Shown here piece after piece: positions 61,386-64,000 of a DNA stretch of 64,000 nucleotides. The notes beneath the pieces are model-generated. The model saw only the letters and a list, made by a program, of their open reading frames with translations, made no database searches and was not told where the DNA came from. Position numbers and translations under genes: made by a program. Position 1 is the stretch's first letter. Each line of letters begins with the position of its first letter. The DNA is from Stercorarius parasiticus (lineage: Eukaryota; Chordata; Aves; Charadriiformes; Stercorariidae), in contig VWZL01000009.1 in NCBI GenBank assembly GCA_013396915.1, positions 324,223 through 388,222 of the forward strand, in the 5' to 3' direction.

Positions 61386-64000
61386 TAAAAAATAAAATCA
61401 GGCTTTTGTTTTGACAAGAGTTTTTAAAATACATTTTTTTTTTTTCCCCCGCTGTGCTGACAGCCCTAATGATGACTGCACCGGCGTAGCCCATGGGAAC
61501 GGGAACGCCAGATCCTGCACAGGGATGCTCCCCTCAGGAGCAGTGTCCCGCTCTACCCTTCCCCTCTTCCGACTCTTCCGCATGAACCGCTGCCCCGGGA
61601 ACACCCCACAGGCTGGACTTCAAACACCGCAGAAGATGCGATGGGATTACTTGTATAATTAAACCGAGGTACGAGGTTTGGAGGTGGGGGGAGAAGCATC
61701 TCATCTCTACCTCTTGGTTTGATTCCTGCTCTTAAAACACACCTACTACCAGTGCCATTACGGGATTCATGCGGCCTGTGCCGGAAGCGTGCTGGTGGGG
61801 CACAGCAAGTGTTACACCACAAAAAGTGGGAAATGGGGGAAATACCTTACGATTTGCAGACGCTTGGTGGGTTGAGGACGACGAACTAAGGCAAACCCGG
61901 TGCAGAAACAGAAGGTGGATAAGGCTGGACCCTGAATACAGCCGCAGCGGAGTGACTTCCCAGGGCGGGGGGAGCAGAAGGCTAAAAGGACGAGGGCTTG
62001 CAGGTGGCTGGGTGGGGGAAAGTGGGGGAGCCCCAGCCATGGGCTAGGGGTAGGGTTGCCCGGTAAGCCTTGGACGGAGCACATGTGGTGTTAGAGACGG
62101 GCACACCACCGTGCAGGGTGCTGGCCTGTCGTGGGAGCGGGGATGTGGGGCTGTCGGGGGGCTGCCGAAAGGCGTAGGCAGAGATTTAATAGCACAGGTA
62201 ATGGCAGAGAGGCCAACACTGCCGGGGGGGAAAGCCCAGAATTTGTTGACTGGCTGCAAGAAGTAGGAAAGGCGCTGCGAGATACCAGCGGTCCTCCACA
62301 GCGTGGTCGAAGGTGGCGGAAGATTTAAGACGCTGAAACTGTCATAGGAATTCATCTGCGAGGCAAGGACTGTGTGCTCTGGTGTGTAGGTAGCATTTTA
62401 CACATTTCATGAGCCACTACTTAAATGAATGGAGGTAAACAGAAATAGCAGGAGGAGCGGAAGCGGAGGGCGGGCGGGCAGGCAGGCAGAGGGATGAGGG
62501 AAGCTTTCATTGAGCACCTATTTGAGGTTGCTCCCTGGGTCTGCTGAAAACCAAATACTGGCTCGAATTCAAACCCCGTTGGGTGGTTGCAATTTTACGA
62601 AAGTAATAAGAGGGGAAGAGAAACATCTCCACACCCGTCTCACCCCAAGGTGTTTTAATTCCTTTGTAGGAACAAGAAACTTTGCAGGACCTACGAGCAG
62701 AGGGCAGCGGAGCTTCTTTTCCCGGAGAGAGGCGGTGGCAGCGGTGCCGAGCAGGTGCTCCTTCCCTCCGTCTCTGGCCTCGGCGTCGCTGCGAGGAGAG
62801 CGCGGTGAGTGCCCAGCCGGCCCCGGCTCCGCAGCTGCCCTTTTTGGTCTGAGAACCAAAATGTCAAAAGCAGCGCTCAGCCCGCTGAGTCAGCAGCGGG
62901 GAGGTTGTCCGGATTGCAGCGGGTAGGCCTCCGGAGAGGAGGGGGGGCCTGAGCCGGGGCGGCGCTGGAGCGGGTCACTGCGGCGGGTTGCCCTGCGCTG
63001 GCAGCGGGTGCTGCCTGGGGGGGGTGGGCAGGAGCGGGCACCCAGGCAGGGAGAGGTGGGGGTCGCAGGCCTGCCCTGCCTCCCCTTCCGTGGGGTTTGG
63101 GAGAGCTGACGCACAGGAAAAATGCTTCGAAGTTGCTTGGGTTTATTTCCAAAAATCTCAAAGCCTACCCCGGCTGCTTCACTGTTTGATCTCAAACCCG
63201 TGCTCGTGGATGCCGAGAGGTGTGACACCGACACATCCAGAGCCCTGAGCTGCTCTCCGGGGGTGTCTTGACATGCAGTCTCCCGGTGCCGAAGACGCTG
63301 GGTAGCCATTACGGGCACAAACAGGCCGTTCGCTGGATTAGTCTCATCACCTTTCCCTTCAAAAAGCGTCCACCGCTGTCTGCCCTGTGGTTTGGGAAGG
63401 GGTTAACGCTTTCCCTTCCTAAACCTCGACTTGCCGGTACATCTCCCGTGTGCCGCAATCATTAAATGACACATCACAACTTCATCTCCTCTTCTGCTAC
63501 ATCTGCTTGCTGCTCCCATGTGCAACCTTGCTCACATCCCAACCATCTAAATGCATTGTTTCCTCTGTTTCTCCTGCCAGCATGGAAAGAAGCCATCCTT
63601 GCAGCAGGATTGCCTTTGAGCTGGCAGCAGACGGGTGATTGGCATTGGGCATTACTGCTGAGACTCTGGCAGGCCGTTTAGCAGAGAACCTCGGCTAATG
63701 AATGTCATCCACACCTAGCAGATGTGCCACTGCCTGCCATGCCAGATTTTTGACATAATACAGTGCTGCTGGACACGATAGTGCTTGGGAAAAGCCACGG
63801 CGTAACTTAAGCCTTCGGCGCAGCATTCGATCTCGCTCGCAGTTTTGCAAGGGAGGAACAAAACCCGCTCGAGGGAGGGTGATGCGTCCGTGTCTCCCGC
63901 TCGTCGGCCGCGTTGTTGATCGGTGCGTAAATCATGTTTGTGCTGGTTTCCCTCACGTGCCAGGCGACCAAAATAAAACCAAAACCCACAAACCCCAACC
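61386..64000. other. right end of window, no recognised gene
   Basis: GC-rich with CpG-rich portions at about 62680-63100 that resemble a small CpG island. At about 63570-63780 there is a less GC-rich, repeat-free stretch (GGCTAATGAATGTCATCC) of conserved-element texture. No coding exon is identified. Confidence 0.5.

Overview
The window is a piece of a vertebrate nuclear genome, most likely a bird or another sauropsid. It has no prokaryotic organisation: no long ORFs, short exons with GT-AG introns, a CpG island, homopolymer tracts, and one old CR1-type LINE fragment (about 9230-9600), the dominant retroposon family of birds and reptiles. One gene can be read with confidence. Nearly all the other short open frames look like chance.

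The gene lies on the minus strand and belongs to the ANTXR family (anthrax toxin receptor / capillary morphogenesis protein). These are single-pass membrane proteins with an extracellular von Willebrand A domain and an Ig-like domain; they bind extracellular matrix. Nine consecutive coding exons fit together in phase between 40344 and 7331: 40273-40344, 37237-37308, 30189-30270, 29041-29148, 28880-28948, 27989-28069, 13127-13187, 11932-12027 and 7331-7400. They give 711 nt (236 complete codons) with no stop or frameshift. They cover the vWA domain from inside its MIDAS motif onward and most of the Ig-like domain. Sequence signatures point mainly to ANTXR2, with some ANTXR1-like residues near the end, so orthology is likely but not settled. 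The first coding exon (signal peptide and start of the vWA domain) is not readable. It should lie in the 880-base assembly gap at 40894-41773, which sits inside a CpG island (about 40440-42130). Exons for the rest of the Ig-like domain, the membrane segment and the cytoplasmic tail were not found at 1-7330 and probably lie left of the window.

Layout: 1-40272 is the gene body, mostly introns, with a 14.8 kb intron at 13188-27988; 40440-42130 is the CpG-island promoter region with the gap; 42131-64000 is a GC-richer and CpG-richer upstream flank with no recognisable protein-coding gene. In mammals PRDM8 and FGF5 lie upstream of ANTXR2. If that order holds here, the right flank is a developmental regulatory domain leading to PRDM8. 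Several AT-rich islands with homeodomain- or POU-like sites (near 48.2, 54.4, 56.5, 58.2, 60.6 and 63.7 kb) would fit, but conservation could not be tested.

Several plus-strand segments of about 100-140 bases have good splice sites on both sides (11373-11506, 15657-15793, 43299-43430, 56967-57066) and could be exons of antisense or divergent noncoding transcripts. A minus-strand frame at 60864-61385, followed by AATAAA, could be a terminal exon of an unknown gene. These are low-confidence candidates.
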